Source of the DNA: an uncultured bacterium
GTDB taxonomy: Bacteria > Bacteroidota > Bacteroidia > Bacteroidales > Bacteroidaceae
Direction: 5' to 3'
Assembly (NCBI GenBank): GCA_905215575.1
Contig: CAJMQV010000098.1
Location: forward strand, 1 to 7,129
Length of the DNA: 7,129 nucleotides
Shown: positions 1 through 6,962 of the stretch, one piece after another
How positions within the stretch are numbered: position 1 is the first letter of the stretch
Layout of the letters: each line of letters begins with the position of its first letter
The notes under the pieces: model-generated
What the model was told of the DNA's origin: nothing
The model's database searches: none
The model's input: only the letters and a program-made list of their open reading frames with translations
Program-made: the position numbers and the translations under genes

Positions 1-26
1 AAGTTACGAAAACTTTAGGTAACAAC

Positions 27-63
27 AAAGGCCCGAGCTTGTGAAAGTACGGGCCTTTTTTTC
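27..63 (+). terminator. Intrinsic terminator with GNRA-type tetraloop
   Basis: An inverted repeat pairs bases 27-35 (AAAGGCCCG) with 50-58 (CGGGCCTTT). After one A-A mismatch and a G-T pair the helix continues with CTT (38-40) against AAG (45-47), closing on GTGA (41-44), a GNRA-type loop. Eight T residues (56-63) follow on the plus strand. This is a textbook intrinsic terminator for a rightward gene lying off the left edge. Read leftward, the hairpin is followed by TTTGTTGTT, so it may also stop transcription of the leftward GH109 gene, which ends at 145. Confidence 0.88.
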
Positions 64-144
64 ATAAAATGAAGAAAGTGCATCAAAAAGCATATTAACA
101 TACATTTTGACACACCCTCTTTTATTATCTATAGGGTCAGATGA
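64..144. other. Intergenic gap between terminator and GH109 stop codon
   Basis: This short AT-rich stretch separates the terminator hairpin from the end of the GH109 gene. I see no open frame, promoter box or second hairpin in it. It is probably the 3' untranslated region of the GH109 transcript. Confidence 0.5.
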
Positions 145-1650
145 TTAATACCAAGTGTTTGCAGTCTTGTACATCTTGAAACCGTCAATCTTGTTCCAGT
201 ATCCGCGAGTGAAATCTGGGATTTCAACAGGAGCGCATCCGTTAGACATTGACAGGTAACCCAGCTCTGCCAAGCAGCACCATTCAGCCAAGTCATAAAC
301 GTCCATATCCATTGGCAGACCGTTCTGCAAGCAATAAATCATACGGTAGTCCATGATGAAGTCCATACCGCCGTGACCACCTACGTTCTTAGCTTTCTCA
401 CCAACTTCAGTGATCAATGGGTGCTGATACTGCTTAACCAATGCCTGCTGAGCCTCTGCTGGCAAGAAGCCATGAGCTGACAGGTTCTCGTGGTTAGGTA
501 CACCATCCAATTTAACTTCCTTACCTTGCAATGCATAACCCTCTACCGGATACTTGTTAGCGAAACCTTTAGTACCAGTCAACTGATACTTACGGTTGTA
601 TGGCTGAGGAGTCATTACGTTGTGCTGGATTTCAATTACCTTACCTTTAGCTGTACGCAGCAAAGTAGTAGTGTGGTCACCGTTCTGGAAGTCGTTGCAC
701 TCCTTACCAGTAGCTTTCTCAACCAATCCCTTACCGATAACAGACTTAGTATCCATAGCAACCAAAGTAGTCAGACGGTCGCCACGGTGAATGTCCATAG
801 CCTGTGCTACAGGGCCAAGGCCGTGAGTAGCGTATACGTCACCTTTGTGCAGCTTGTTGTATTCCAAACGCCATCCCAGCTTATCGTTTGCATCCTTCTT
901 CCAGTAGTAAGCCCAGAAGTCGCTCAAATCGTGGATGTAAGCACCTTCACCACGGATTACTTCACCGAACAAGCCTTTCTTAGCCATGTTCAAAGTGTTC
1001 AATTCGAAGAAGTCATAGCAGCAGTTCTCCAACTGGATGCAGTGCTTGCGAGTCTTCTCTGACATGTTGATCAAATCCCAGCAGTCTTTCAAGCTCATTG
1101 CTGAAGGAACTTCGATAGCAGCATGCTTGCCGTGCTCCATAGCGTAGAGAGCTACAGGTACGTGGTGGTTCCAGTCTGTTGCGATGTAAACCAAGTCGAT
1201 ATCGTTACGCTCGCACAACTGCTTGTAACCTTCCGGACCGCTGTAGATATCAGCTGCTGGCAGACCAGCCTTCTTAACGATATTTTCGTTTACACCTTTT
1301 GCACGTGCTTCTTCGTGATCACAAAGTGCTACGATCTGCACATTCAGACCAACATCTTTCATATGAGTGAAGCGCTCTACGGCACCAGGTCCGCGCATAC
1401 CCAAACCTACGAATCCTACGCGTACAGTCTTCAAAGCTGGAGTCTTCAATTCCAGAACATTTTCCTGACCTTTTTCGCGCTGTGGAACAACTGTACGGAT
1501 GACACCGTCTTTTCCACGTTTCCACTTAGTTGTGAAATGGTAATTCAAGGCAGTTTCGTTGCCTTCATTGGCTGCAGAAGTGCTCTGAACCGGACACCAT
1601 GAAAGCATCATAGCAAAAGCACCAGCCAATAAATAGTTCATTTTTTTCAT
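145..1650 (-). CDS. Secreted GH109-type Gfo/Idh/MocA glycosidase
   Basis: The 501-residue product resembles glycoside hydrolase family 109, NAD-dependent alpha-N-acetylgalactosaminidases built on the Gfo/Idh/MocA oxidoreductase fold. The first 26 residues form a signal peptide (lysines, a hydrophobic stretch, then STSA), so export is likely. The Rossmann motif GLGMRG lies at 82-87, and IEVP follows at 179-182. Y273, H276 and Y355 have the same relative spacing as active-site residues I recall from the Elizabethkingia enzyme (Y225, H228, Y307); this comes from memory, not from an alignment. The start at 1650 gives a good signal peptide; Met4 is an alternative. Codon use differs from the operon to the right (many GGT, CGT, GTA, GCT), as in highly expressed genes. 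The gene has its own promoter. A plain sugar dehydrogenase is less likely because of the signal peptide, but the substrate is not proven by sequence. Confidence 0.85.
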   Translation of the reverse strand: MKKMNYLLAGAFAMMLSWCPVQSTSAANEGNETALNYHFTTKWKRGKDGVIRTVVPQREKGQENVLELKTPALKTVRVGFVGLGMRGPGAVERFTHMKDVGLNVQIVALCDHEEARAKGVNENIVKKAGLPAADIYSGPEGYKQLCERNDIDLVYIATDWNHHVPVALYAMEHGKHAAIEVPSAMSLKDCWDLINMSEKTRKHCIQLENCCYDFFELNTLNMAKKGLFGEVIRGEGAYIHDLSDFWAYYWKKDANDKLGWRLEYNKLHKGDVYATHGLGPVAQAMDIHRGDRLTTLVAMDTKSVIGKGLVEKATGKECNDFQNGDHTTTLLRTAKGKVIEIQHNVMTPQPYNRKYQLTGTKGFANKYPVEGYALQGKEVKLDGVPNHENLSAHGFLPAEAQQALVKQYQHPLITEVGEKAKNVGGHGGMDFIMDYRMIYCLQNGLPMDMDVYDLAEWCCLAELGYLSMSNGCAPVEIPDFTRGYWNKIDGFKMYKTANTWY

Positions 1651-1693
1651 GTGAATTTTGTTTAATTAGGGTGTTGTTAATTTCTTCGAGCGA

Positions 1694-1724
1694 CAAAGAT
1701 AAGTTAATGTTTTATCTTTTCCAA
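1694..1724 (-). promoter_or_regulatory. Bacteroides-type promoter of the GH109 gene
   Basis: On the minus strand the -7 box TATCTTTG (1701-1694) fits the Bacteroides consensus TAnnTTTG exactly. A TTG (1724-1722) lies 20 bases upstream of it, the expected place for the -33 element. Transcription should begin near 1687, leaving a leader of roughly 37 bases that is A-rich and lacks a clear Shine-Dalgarno sequence, as is usual in this phylum. A separate promoter suggests the gene can be expressed independently of the operon to its right. Confidence 0.75.
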
Positions 1725-1785
1725 CAGATTGTGATTTTTAATACGTAAAACTTTGTTTTTTTTAATGATTTTAAAAAAATAGACT

Positions 1786-3057
1786 TTATTGTTTTTTACC
1801 AAATTGTGGATCTATTTTCAGAAGTGATGAAACCCAGATGGTTAGTGGGCAGCAGGCTATGACAAAAAGGAAAAAATAGAAATATCCGATCTGTTCCTGT
1901 ATCCAGCCGGCAAACATGCCCGGGATCATCATGGAAAGAGCCATAAAGGCGGTGCAAATGGCATAGTGTGCGGCCTGATATTTACCGCGGCAGTAATATA
2001 TAAGATAAAGCATATAGGCCGAGAATCCGAAACCGTAACCAAACTGCTCCAAGAAGATGCAGCTGCTGATGAGCAGGAGTGAATCCGGATAGCTGTAACT
2101 CATATATACGTAAACCAAGTTGGGCAGAGTGATGCTCCATGTCATGGGCCACAGCCATTTGCGCAGTCCTCCTTGTGCGATGACTATTCCTCCTATGATA
2201 CCTCCAACGGTCAGTCCAAGTACACCGATGGTTCCCTGTACCAGACCAACTTCCTGAGTCGTCAGTCCCAATCCTCCTTTATTTACGGGATCAATCAGAT
2301 ACATATTGGAAACTTTGATGAGCAGTGCTTCCGGAAAGCGGAACAAAAGCATGAAGAGGGCGCCGGCCACAAACTGCCGTTTTCGGAAGAAACTGACAAA
2401 GGCCTCCATGAAATTTTTCAGAAAATATCGGGCCGAGGCCGATCCGGACGCGGAAACTCTTTCGTTGCGTGGCAGGATAATCTGGTGATAGAGGGCTATC
2501 AGCAGAAGAAATGCAGCCAATATGTAAAACATCAGGCTCCAGGAACGGGCTATGTTGCCGGTGTAGACTTCCAGTGTACCGGCCAGCATAATCAGCAATC
2601 CCTGTCCGGCAATGGTACCGATACGGTAGAATGTGCTTCGGACTCCCACGTACAGAGCCTGTTCGTGTTCCTGTAACACACTCATGTAGTAACTGTCCGC
2701 GGCAATGTCATGTGTGGCGCTGCTGAAGGCAACCAGCCAGAAGAATGCCAAGGTGGTTTGCACAAAATGAGTGGTTGGAATGCAGAATGCCACACCGGCC
2801 AGTCCGGCTCCCAAAAGGATCTGTGTGATGACGATCCACCATCTTTTGTTCCGAAGCAGGTCTACCACCGGGCTCCAGAACGGTTTGATGACCCAGGGAA
2901 GGTAAAGCCAGCTGGTGTAGAGCGCAATTTCTGTGTTCGACAGATTCAGTCGTTTGTACATAACGACCGAGATACTCATCACCGTGACGTATGGCAACGC
3001 CTCGGTGATGTAGAGTGTCGGAATCCATTTCCATGGATTGTATTTGGAGTTTTTCAT
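1786..3057 (-). CDS. AmpG-like MFS permease (putative muropeptide importer)
   Basis: This 423-residue integral membrane protein of the major facilitator superfamily resembles the AmpG branch, which carries GlcNAc-anhydroMurNAc muropeptides from periplasm to cytoplasm. AmpG-like signs are the N-terminal LPYVTVM region (21-27), the first cytoplasmic loop with LPWVIKPFWSPVVD (53-66), and ATHDIAADSYYM (114-125), which corresponds to the SATQDI..D motif of AmpG. Many hydrophobic segments fit the usual twelve-helix plan, with a polar central loop near 195-225. Length is in the normal range for a single MFS protein. The start lies 15 bases after the stop of the SpoIID fusion gene, so it is the third gene of the operon; AAGAA just upstream is a weak ribosome site. 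The substrate could be another sugar or siderophore-like compound, since AmpG-like permeases are diverse in Bacteroidales, but the SpoIID partner favours wall fragments. Confidence 0.82.
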   Translation of the reverse strand: MKNSKYNPWKWIPTLYITEALPYVTVMSISVVMYKRLNLSNTEIALYTSWLYLPWVIKPFWSPVVDLLRNKRWWIVITQILLGAGLAGVAFCIPTTHFVQTTLAFFWLVAFSSATHDIAADSYYMSVLQEHEQALYVGVRSTFYRIGTIAGQGLLIMLAGTLEVYTGNIARSWSLMFYILAAFLLLIALYHQIILPRNERVSASGSASARYFLKNFMEAFVSFFRKRQFVAGALFMLLFRFPEALLIKVSNMYLIDPVNKGGLGLTTQEVGLVQGTIGVLGLTVGGIIGGIVIAQGGLRKWLWPMTWSITLPNLVYVYMSYSYPDSLLLISSCIFLEQFGYGFGFSAYMLYLIYYCRGKYQAAHYAICTAFMALSMMIPGMFAGWIQEQIGYFYFFLFVIACCPLTIWVSSLLKIDPQFGKKQ

Positions 3058-3072
3058 GATTCTTGGTTGTTG

Positions 3073-5376
3073 TTAGTAAAGTTTCTTGATTGTGGTGTTC
3101 GGGTAATAGTGCTTCAGAATTTCCTTATAGTCATATCCCTTTTTACCCATTACGGCAGCACCGATCTGACACATGCCGACACCATGTCCCCAGCCGGCTC
3201 CACGCAAGGTGAAGCTTTGGGGAACACCGTTCTCTTCTTCGCCCTTTTCGACGATAAAGGCGGAACTGTATAAATGCGTCTGCGAAAGAATGCGTCTGAT
3301 TTCCAGTTCCTTTCCGATGAATTTGGTACAATGGCTTCCCACGATCTTTATTTTCGACAGGTGACCGCCCGGGCCGCGTTCCACGGGAACAAGGTCTATG
3401 ATTTTACCAAAGTCGATACCCGTTTCTTTCTTGATTCGTCGTGCCAGTACTTTTTGAGGGATGACAACCTGCCAGCGGAAGAAATCCTTCGTGCGACGGT
3501 CATACTGGTTTAGGATGCGATGCAGCAGATCGCGGTCTTTGGTGTTGCAGAAACATTCCGGGGAACTTTCAATCCAGGCTTTGGCCTCGGCTTCATCACG
3601 CAGGCTGCCGGCTATGGCCGGAATACAGTCTTGATGCGAAGTGAGATACGGGATTCGTTGGTCGTCCCAGCAATAGCGATACTCTTCACTCACGCCACCG
3701 CAGCACTTGGAAAAGCGTGCGTCACAGATGTCATTATCAAAAATCAGCACTTCTCCCCGCGTTTCCGTTACGGCTTTCAGACTGTTGTTCGAGGTGATGC
3801 GCCGGATGCCCTGATAGCGCTGGCAGTGGTCGTCGGCACAAACGTCAAACAGCTGGTGCTCGCTCTGTTCATACCAACGGATGATTTCCTTATGAGTGGT
3901 ATAGCCACAAACACCGTCCGATGTTTCCGTTTGTTTTTTATGCAGTTTTTGGGACAGGATCCAGCTCCGGCTGATAATGGCCGAGGCCTTGAGAAATTCA
4001 AAAGGACTTGCCGAATTCATTTCACTGCAGATGACACTGCTCAGATAGGTTTCCGTTTTTACCCGATTGATCAGCACCACCTGTCCGTTATGCGGTAATA
4101 AGGTAATGCCTCCTTTAAAGGTCTGTTTTTCCTTTTTCTGCCAATGAAACTGAATGCCGATCATTACTTCGGGCAGGGTGAAACAGCCTTCGCCTTCCGG
4201 ATTCAGGTCAATTCTGGAGTAAGTCTTTCCGTTCCAAAGGAGCTCACCTTCTTTGCAGGTTACGGTCTGTTCTCCACACAGTGTCTGATTTTCGAAAAGA
4301 TAATTTTCGTTCAGAGTGAAAGAAACTTCCTCACAGCTGAGGATGCCCACTTGTATTTCCGGTTCCGATTCCGGTAACTGAGGCTTTCTTCCATTAATAT
4401 TCTTAATGATTTCCTGGGCTTCTTCCCGGCTGATACCGACCTCGCTCAGTATGTCACGGGCGGTTTGTGGGGTAATCCGGTTAAAATCTTCCTGATTGAT
4501 GGTGATCAGAAGTCCGCCCATGTCAATGGCTCCCGGGCTGATGGACATTTGTTCTTCATCATTCCGGAAGTATACCTCCGGGCGGTGTTTGCTGCGCGGA
4601 AATACCAGGATGATTTGTTCGTCATTTTCTTTTTGCCAACCCAGGACGTTGAGCATAGGCTCTTCTGATTTGGATTTGTCAGAAGGGAGCGCATGGTATA
4701 ATGTATGAAACAGCGGACTGGCATCAATGTATTTATGTGTGCGGATCACGAAAACCGGAGTCGGGAATTTGGGCAACAAGAAAATTCCGTAGCGGGGAGA
4801 TTTTTCCTGAGTACATTTATCTTCATCCTTCAGATGAATGTATTCCAGAAACGGTTCAAAATCTGTTTCCCAATATTTTTCAATGGGCACATATCCTTTG
4901 CTTCCGGCCTGGAAGTGCTGATGGTCGGGAGCGGACGCGCCGCAACGGGGACCGTTGTAAAATACAAGAAATCCCGCCAACTGGTTCAGCAGTTCCTGAA
5001 AGAACGAAAATTCTAACAGGATACCTTGCGGGCGATGAGTTTCGGCCGCAATCGTGAAATGTACCGGCAGAATGGGATAGGGATTGACTAAAAGCTGGTA
5101 GTCTCTGCCTATTTTCTGATCCATTTGCTCGTGTGGACGGTTTCCCGAACAAAGGAAACAGGGCCGTTTCTGAATGGACAGAGTGTCGGTTTTTGCTTTG
5201 GCAGACTGCATACGGGCCGGATTGAATTGAGCCAATAAGCGTGAATGTTCTATGGGCAGTTCCTTGGTCTTGCATTGTGAGTGCAGATCGGAAAAGCGCT
5301 GTTTTACGGCCGGCCATTGCTCAAGCTGCTGATGAAAAAAACTGATATATGAAGTGTTCGATTCTATTGGATTCAT
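3073..5376 (-). CDS. Fusion of GalT/HIT-like (DUF4922) and SpoIID/LytB domains
   Basis: This 767-residue protein has two unrelated halves. Residues about 35-300 resemble GalT/HIT nucleotidyltransferases: CxxC at 73-76, then LVNPYPILPVHFTI (96-109), and GASAPDHQHFQ (146-156), whose HxHxQ matches the GalT HPHxQ and Ap4A-phosphorylase type motif. Residues about 340-767 are a SpoIID/LytB domain, a lytic transglycosylase family acting on peptide-free glycan strands. Here the likely catalytic glutamate is E452 in SEM, H507, C513, H517 and C518 resemble the zinc site of clostridial SpoIID as I recall it, and GAGWGHGVGM (726-735) is the family's signature end. No signal peptide or membrane segment is visible, so the protein appears cytoplasmic. 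The start at 5376 overlaps the preceding stop as ATGA and implies translational coupling; a start at 5499 would add 41 residues lying inside the glycosyltransferase gene. Domain identity is firm; the joint function is unknown. Confidence 0.88.
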   Translation of the reverse strand: MNPIESNTSYISFFHQQLEQWPAVKQRFSDLHSQCKTKELPIEHSRLLAQFNPARMQSAKAKTDTLSIQKRPCFLCSGNRPHEQMDQKIGRDYQLLVNPYPILPVHFTIAAETHRPQGILLEFSFFQELLNQLAGFLVFYNGPRCGASAPDHQHFQAGSKGYVPIEKYWETDFEPFLEYIHLKDEDKCTQEKSPRYGIFLLPKFPTPVFVIRTHKYIDASPLFHTLYHALPSDKSKSEEPMLNVLGWQKENDEQIILVFPRSKHRPEVYFRNDEEQMSISPGAIDMGGLLITINQEDFNRITPQTARDILSEVGISREEAQEIIKNINGRKPQLPESEPEIQVGILSCEEVSFTLNENYLFENQTLCGEQTVTCKEGELLWNGKTYSRIDLNPEGEGCFTLPEVMIGIQFHWQKKEKQTFKGGITLLPHNGQVVLINRVKTETYLSSVICSEMNSASPFEFLKASAIISRSWILSQKLHKKQTETSDGVCGYTTHKEIIRWYEQSEHQLFDVCADDHCQRYQGIRRITSNNSLKAVTETRGEVLIFDNDICDARFSKCCGGVSEEYRYCWDDQRIPYLTSHQDCIPAIAGSLRDEAEAKAWIESSPECFCNTKDRDLLHRILNQYDRRTKDFFRWQVVIPQKVLARRIKKETGIDFGKIIDLVPVERGPGGHLSKIKIVGSHCTKFIGKELEIRRILSQTHLYSSAFIVEKGEEENGVPQSFTLRGAGWGHGVGMCQIGAAVMGKKGYDYKEILKHYYPNTTIKKLY
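5373..5376 (-). promoter_or_regulatory. ATGA stop/start overlap
   Basis: On the minus strand the start ATG of the SpoIID fusion gene (5376-5374) shares bases with the TGA stop of the glycosyltransferase gene (5375-5373). Only a weak purine stretch (AAAGAGAA) lies upstream, so re-initiation by ribosomes finishing the first gene is the likely way the second is translated. This also settles the start of the fusion protein. Confidence 0.8.
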
Positions 5377-6842
5377 AGTTGATTCTCTTTTTGGCGCGCC
5401 TTGATTTCCAGGGTGCGCAACTTGTCTTTGTAGTGGTTGTTTCGGTTGGTCTGCTCTATGCTCAGAGCCGCATCGGAATTGCCTTCCCAGCGGCGGCACA
5501 GATAGAGTTCCGTGTAGATGCGGGCTATGTGGTATTTTCTGGAGAACATCAGTCCCAAAGCATAGTCCTCGCCATAACTTGTATTTGGAATCTGCAGTTC
5601 ACGCAACAGAGGAGTGTAGAACGCTCTCGGTGCGCCCAGTCCGTTGATGCGCAGCGCGTTGTTGTGCCCGTTCTCCGCCGTCCATTCTTTGTGGTCAATC
5701 AGTCCGGGAGGCAGTGTGTTGAGCTGGAAGTCGGTCATACGGTATGAGCCGATCACCATGGCGGCCTGCTCGCTGCGGAAAGTATTGACAATGGTCTGTA
5801 AGGTGTCCGGACCGCTGTACAGGTCGTCAGAGTCCAGTTGCACGGCAAAGCGGCCGCATTGAGGATGGTTTGCGGCCAGGCACCAGCATCCGCCGATACC
5901 TAAATTCCCTTCCTGGGGAATGAGGTGAATCACCCGTGGCTGATCGGAGAATGATCGGATGATTTCCGTCGTGCCGTCGGTAGAATGATTGTCTACCACG
6001 ATCACGTTGTAGTCAAAGTCTGTCTGTTGTGACAACACACTTTCAATGGCATCCTTAATGGTACGTACACGGTTGCGCACCGGGATGATGACCGATGCCT
6101 CTACCGGAAAACTTCCTTCGTGACTGATCTTGCTGATCTTTGCGGGCGCTATATAGGCTTTGATCTTTTTCAGATGTTCCGTGCAGGCCTGTTCCATTTC
6201 GATTTGTGCCTCCCGGTTTTTTGGATTGACATAATCAAAATTCTTTTCTCCGCTGAGGCGCAGATCATCTTCCTGCTCCGTATAGAGAAATTCGTCCAGA
6301 TGAACGATGCTTCCGTTGCGGCTCAGGAACAGGCGCAAGTCATACAGTCCGGCAAAAGAATAGTCCGCATGCGGATTCTCGTCCGCATATTTCCGGAGCA
6401 GTTCCGTGCGGATCAGGAGCAGGGAACCCATCTGGAAGTCATCACGCACGCTGCCTTCCTGATAATCGTTTACAGGGTGTGCCTGAAGCACTCCGTTTTT
6501 CAGTTCACGATAGTCGGAATAGAGCAGGGCTGCCTGAGCATCGTCAGCCACCCGCACCATGCGTTCCAGTGCATACGGTTCCAATACAACCGGAGTGGTT
6601 TTCGTATATAAAAGGCAATATTCGGAGGTGGCTTCACGGGCTATCTGTGAGATGCTGTCCGAAGAGAACAGACCTTTAGAAGCATCCAAGACTTTTATAT
6701 TGGGAATATTCGGAGCGTCGCTCCCGGAAAGGCAAAGCAAGTTTGTCTGTTGAACCAAAGGCAGATTGCCCAATGTGTTGAGCAATGGTTTCACTTGTTC
6801 CGGAGAAATATAGGGAACAAAACAGTCCACGAGGTGTTTCAT
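5373..6842 (-). CDS. Family 2 glycosyltransferase with two GT-A-like halves
   Basis: The 489-residue product carries a canonical GT2 domain in its second half: ASVIIPVRNR (249-258), IVVDNHSTDGT (281-291), the DxD-type metal and nucleotide-sugar site DSDD (337-340), and GEDYALGLMF (424-433) with the usual ED acid pair, followed by RRW (450-452). The first 200 residues look like a degenerate GT-A domain: CFVPYISPEQ at the start and LLYSDYRE (106-113) where the DxD would lie. No membrane helix or signal peptide is seen, so it should act in the cytoplasm. The start at 6842 (MKHLVDCF) is chosen because the frame upstream of it is AT-rich and covers the promoter; a Met at 7007 would run into rlmN. 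It is the first gene of the operon and overlaps the fusion gene by four bases. Donor and acceptor cannot be deduced. Confidence 0.85.
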   Translation of the reverse strand: MKHLVDCFVPYISPEQVKPLLNTLGNLPLVQQTNLLCLSGSDAPNIPNIKVLDASKGLFSSDSISQIAREATSEYCLLYTKTTPVVLEPYALERMVRVADDAQAALLYSDYRELKNGVLQAHPVNDYQEGSVRDDFQMGSLLLIRTELLRKYADENPHADYSFAGLYDLRLFLSRNGSIVHLDEFLYTEQEDDLRLSGEKNFDYVNPKNREAQIEMEQACTEHLKKIKAYIAPAKISKISHEGSFPVEASVIIPVRNRVRTIKDAIESVLSQQTDFDYNVIVVDNHSTDGTTEIIRSFSDQPRVIHLIPQEGNLGIGGCWCLAANHPQCGRFAVQLDSDDLYSGPDTLQTIVNTFRSEQAAMVIGSYRMTDFQLNTLPPGLIDHKEWTAENGHNNALRINGLGAPRAFYTPLLRELQIPNTSYGEDYALGLMFSRKYHIARIYTELYLCRRWEGNSDAALSIEQTNRNNHYKDKLRTLEIKARQKENQL

Positions 6843-6879
6843 GTGTAAATGATTTTTGTATTCATTATGATAATAAATG

Positions 6880-6913
6880 CAAATATAATAATAAGCCACG
6901 GATTGATATGAAA
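6880..6913 (-). promoter_or_regulatory. Probable promoter of the three-gene operon
   Basis: On the minus strand TATATTTG (6887-6880) matches the Bacteroides -7 consensus TAnnTTTG. TTTC (6913-6910), one base from TTTG, lies 22 bases upstream as a near-consensus -33 element. Transcription would begin around 6873, about 30 bases before the glycosyltransferase start. The leader is AT-rich with no clear Shine-Dalgarno sequence. Confidence 0.65.
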
Positions 6914-6930
6914 GTTTTCTGTTTTTTCCG

Positions 6931-6938
6931 TAACTTTG
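6931..6938 (+). promoter_or_regulatory. -7 promoter box of rlmN
   Basis: TAACTTTG fits the Bacteroides -7 consensus TAnnTTTG and lies 24 bases before the rlmN start codon, so the leader would be only about 17 bases. I find no convincing TTTG -33 element at the expected distance (about 6907-6911), which overlaps the -33 position of the divergent operon promoter. Confidence 0.6.
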
Positions 6939-6962
6939 CCTACGAACGAGAATAATTTTGAT

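Noticed and set aside
490..1062. Long plus-strand open frame opposite the GH109 gene, and a similar one at 1123-1602
   Set aside because: Both lie wholly antisense to a well-recognised gene, have no promoter or family resemblance, and are explained by its biased codon use.
1590..1600. Possible lipoprotein cysteine (LSWC) in the GH109 signal peptide
   Set aside because: Trp directly before the cysteine does not fit a lipobox; a signal peptidase I site after STSA fits better.
1757..1779. A/T-only inverted repeat (TTTTTTTAA with TTAAAAAAA) after the permease gene
   Set aside because: It has no G-C pairs and the T-run is in the 5' arm, so it is not a canonical terminator on either strand.
5393..5400. 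GGCGCGCC palindrome at the end of the glycosyltransferase gene
   Set aside because: It lies within coding sequence, occurs alone and needs no regulatory explanation.
5377..5499. Possible 41-residue N-terminal extension of the SpoIID fusion protein
   Set aside because: It lies inside the glycosyltransferase coding sequence, is Arg/Pro/Gln-rich low-quality sequence, and the ATGA overlap gives a better start.
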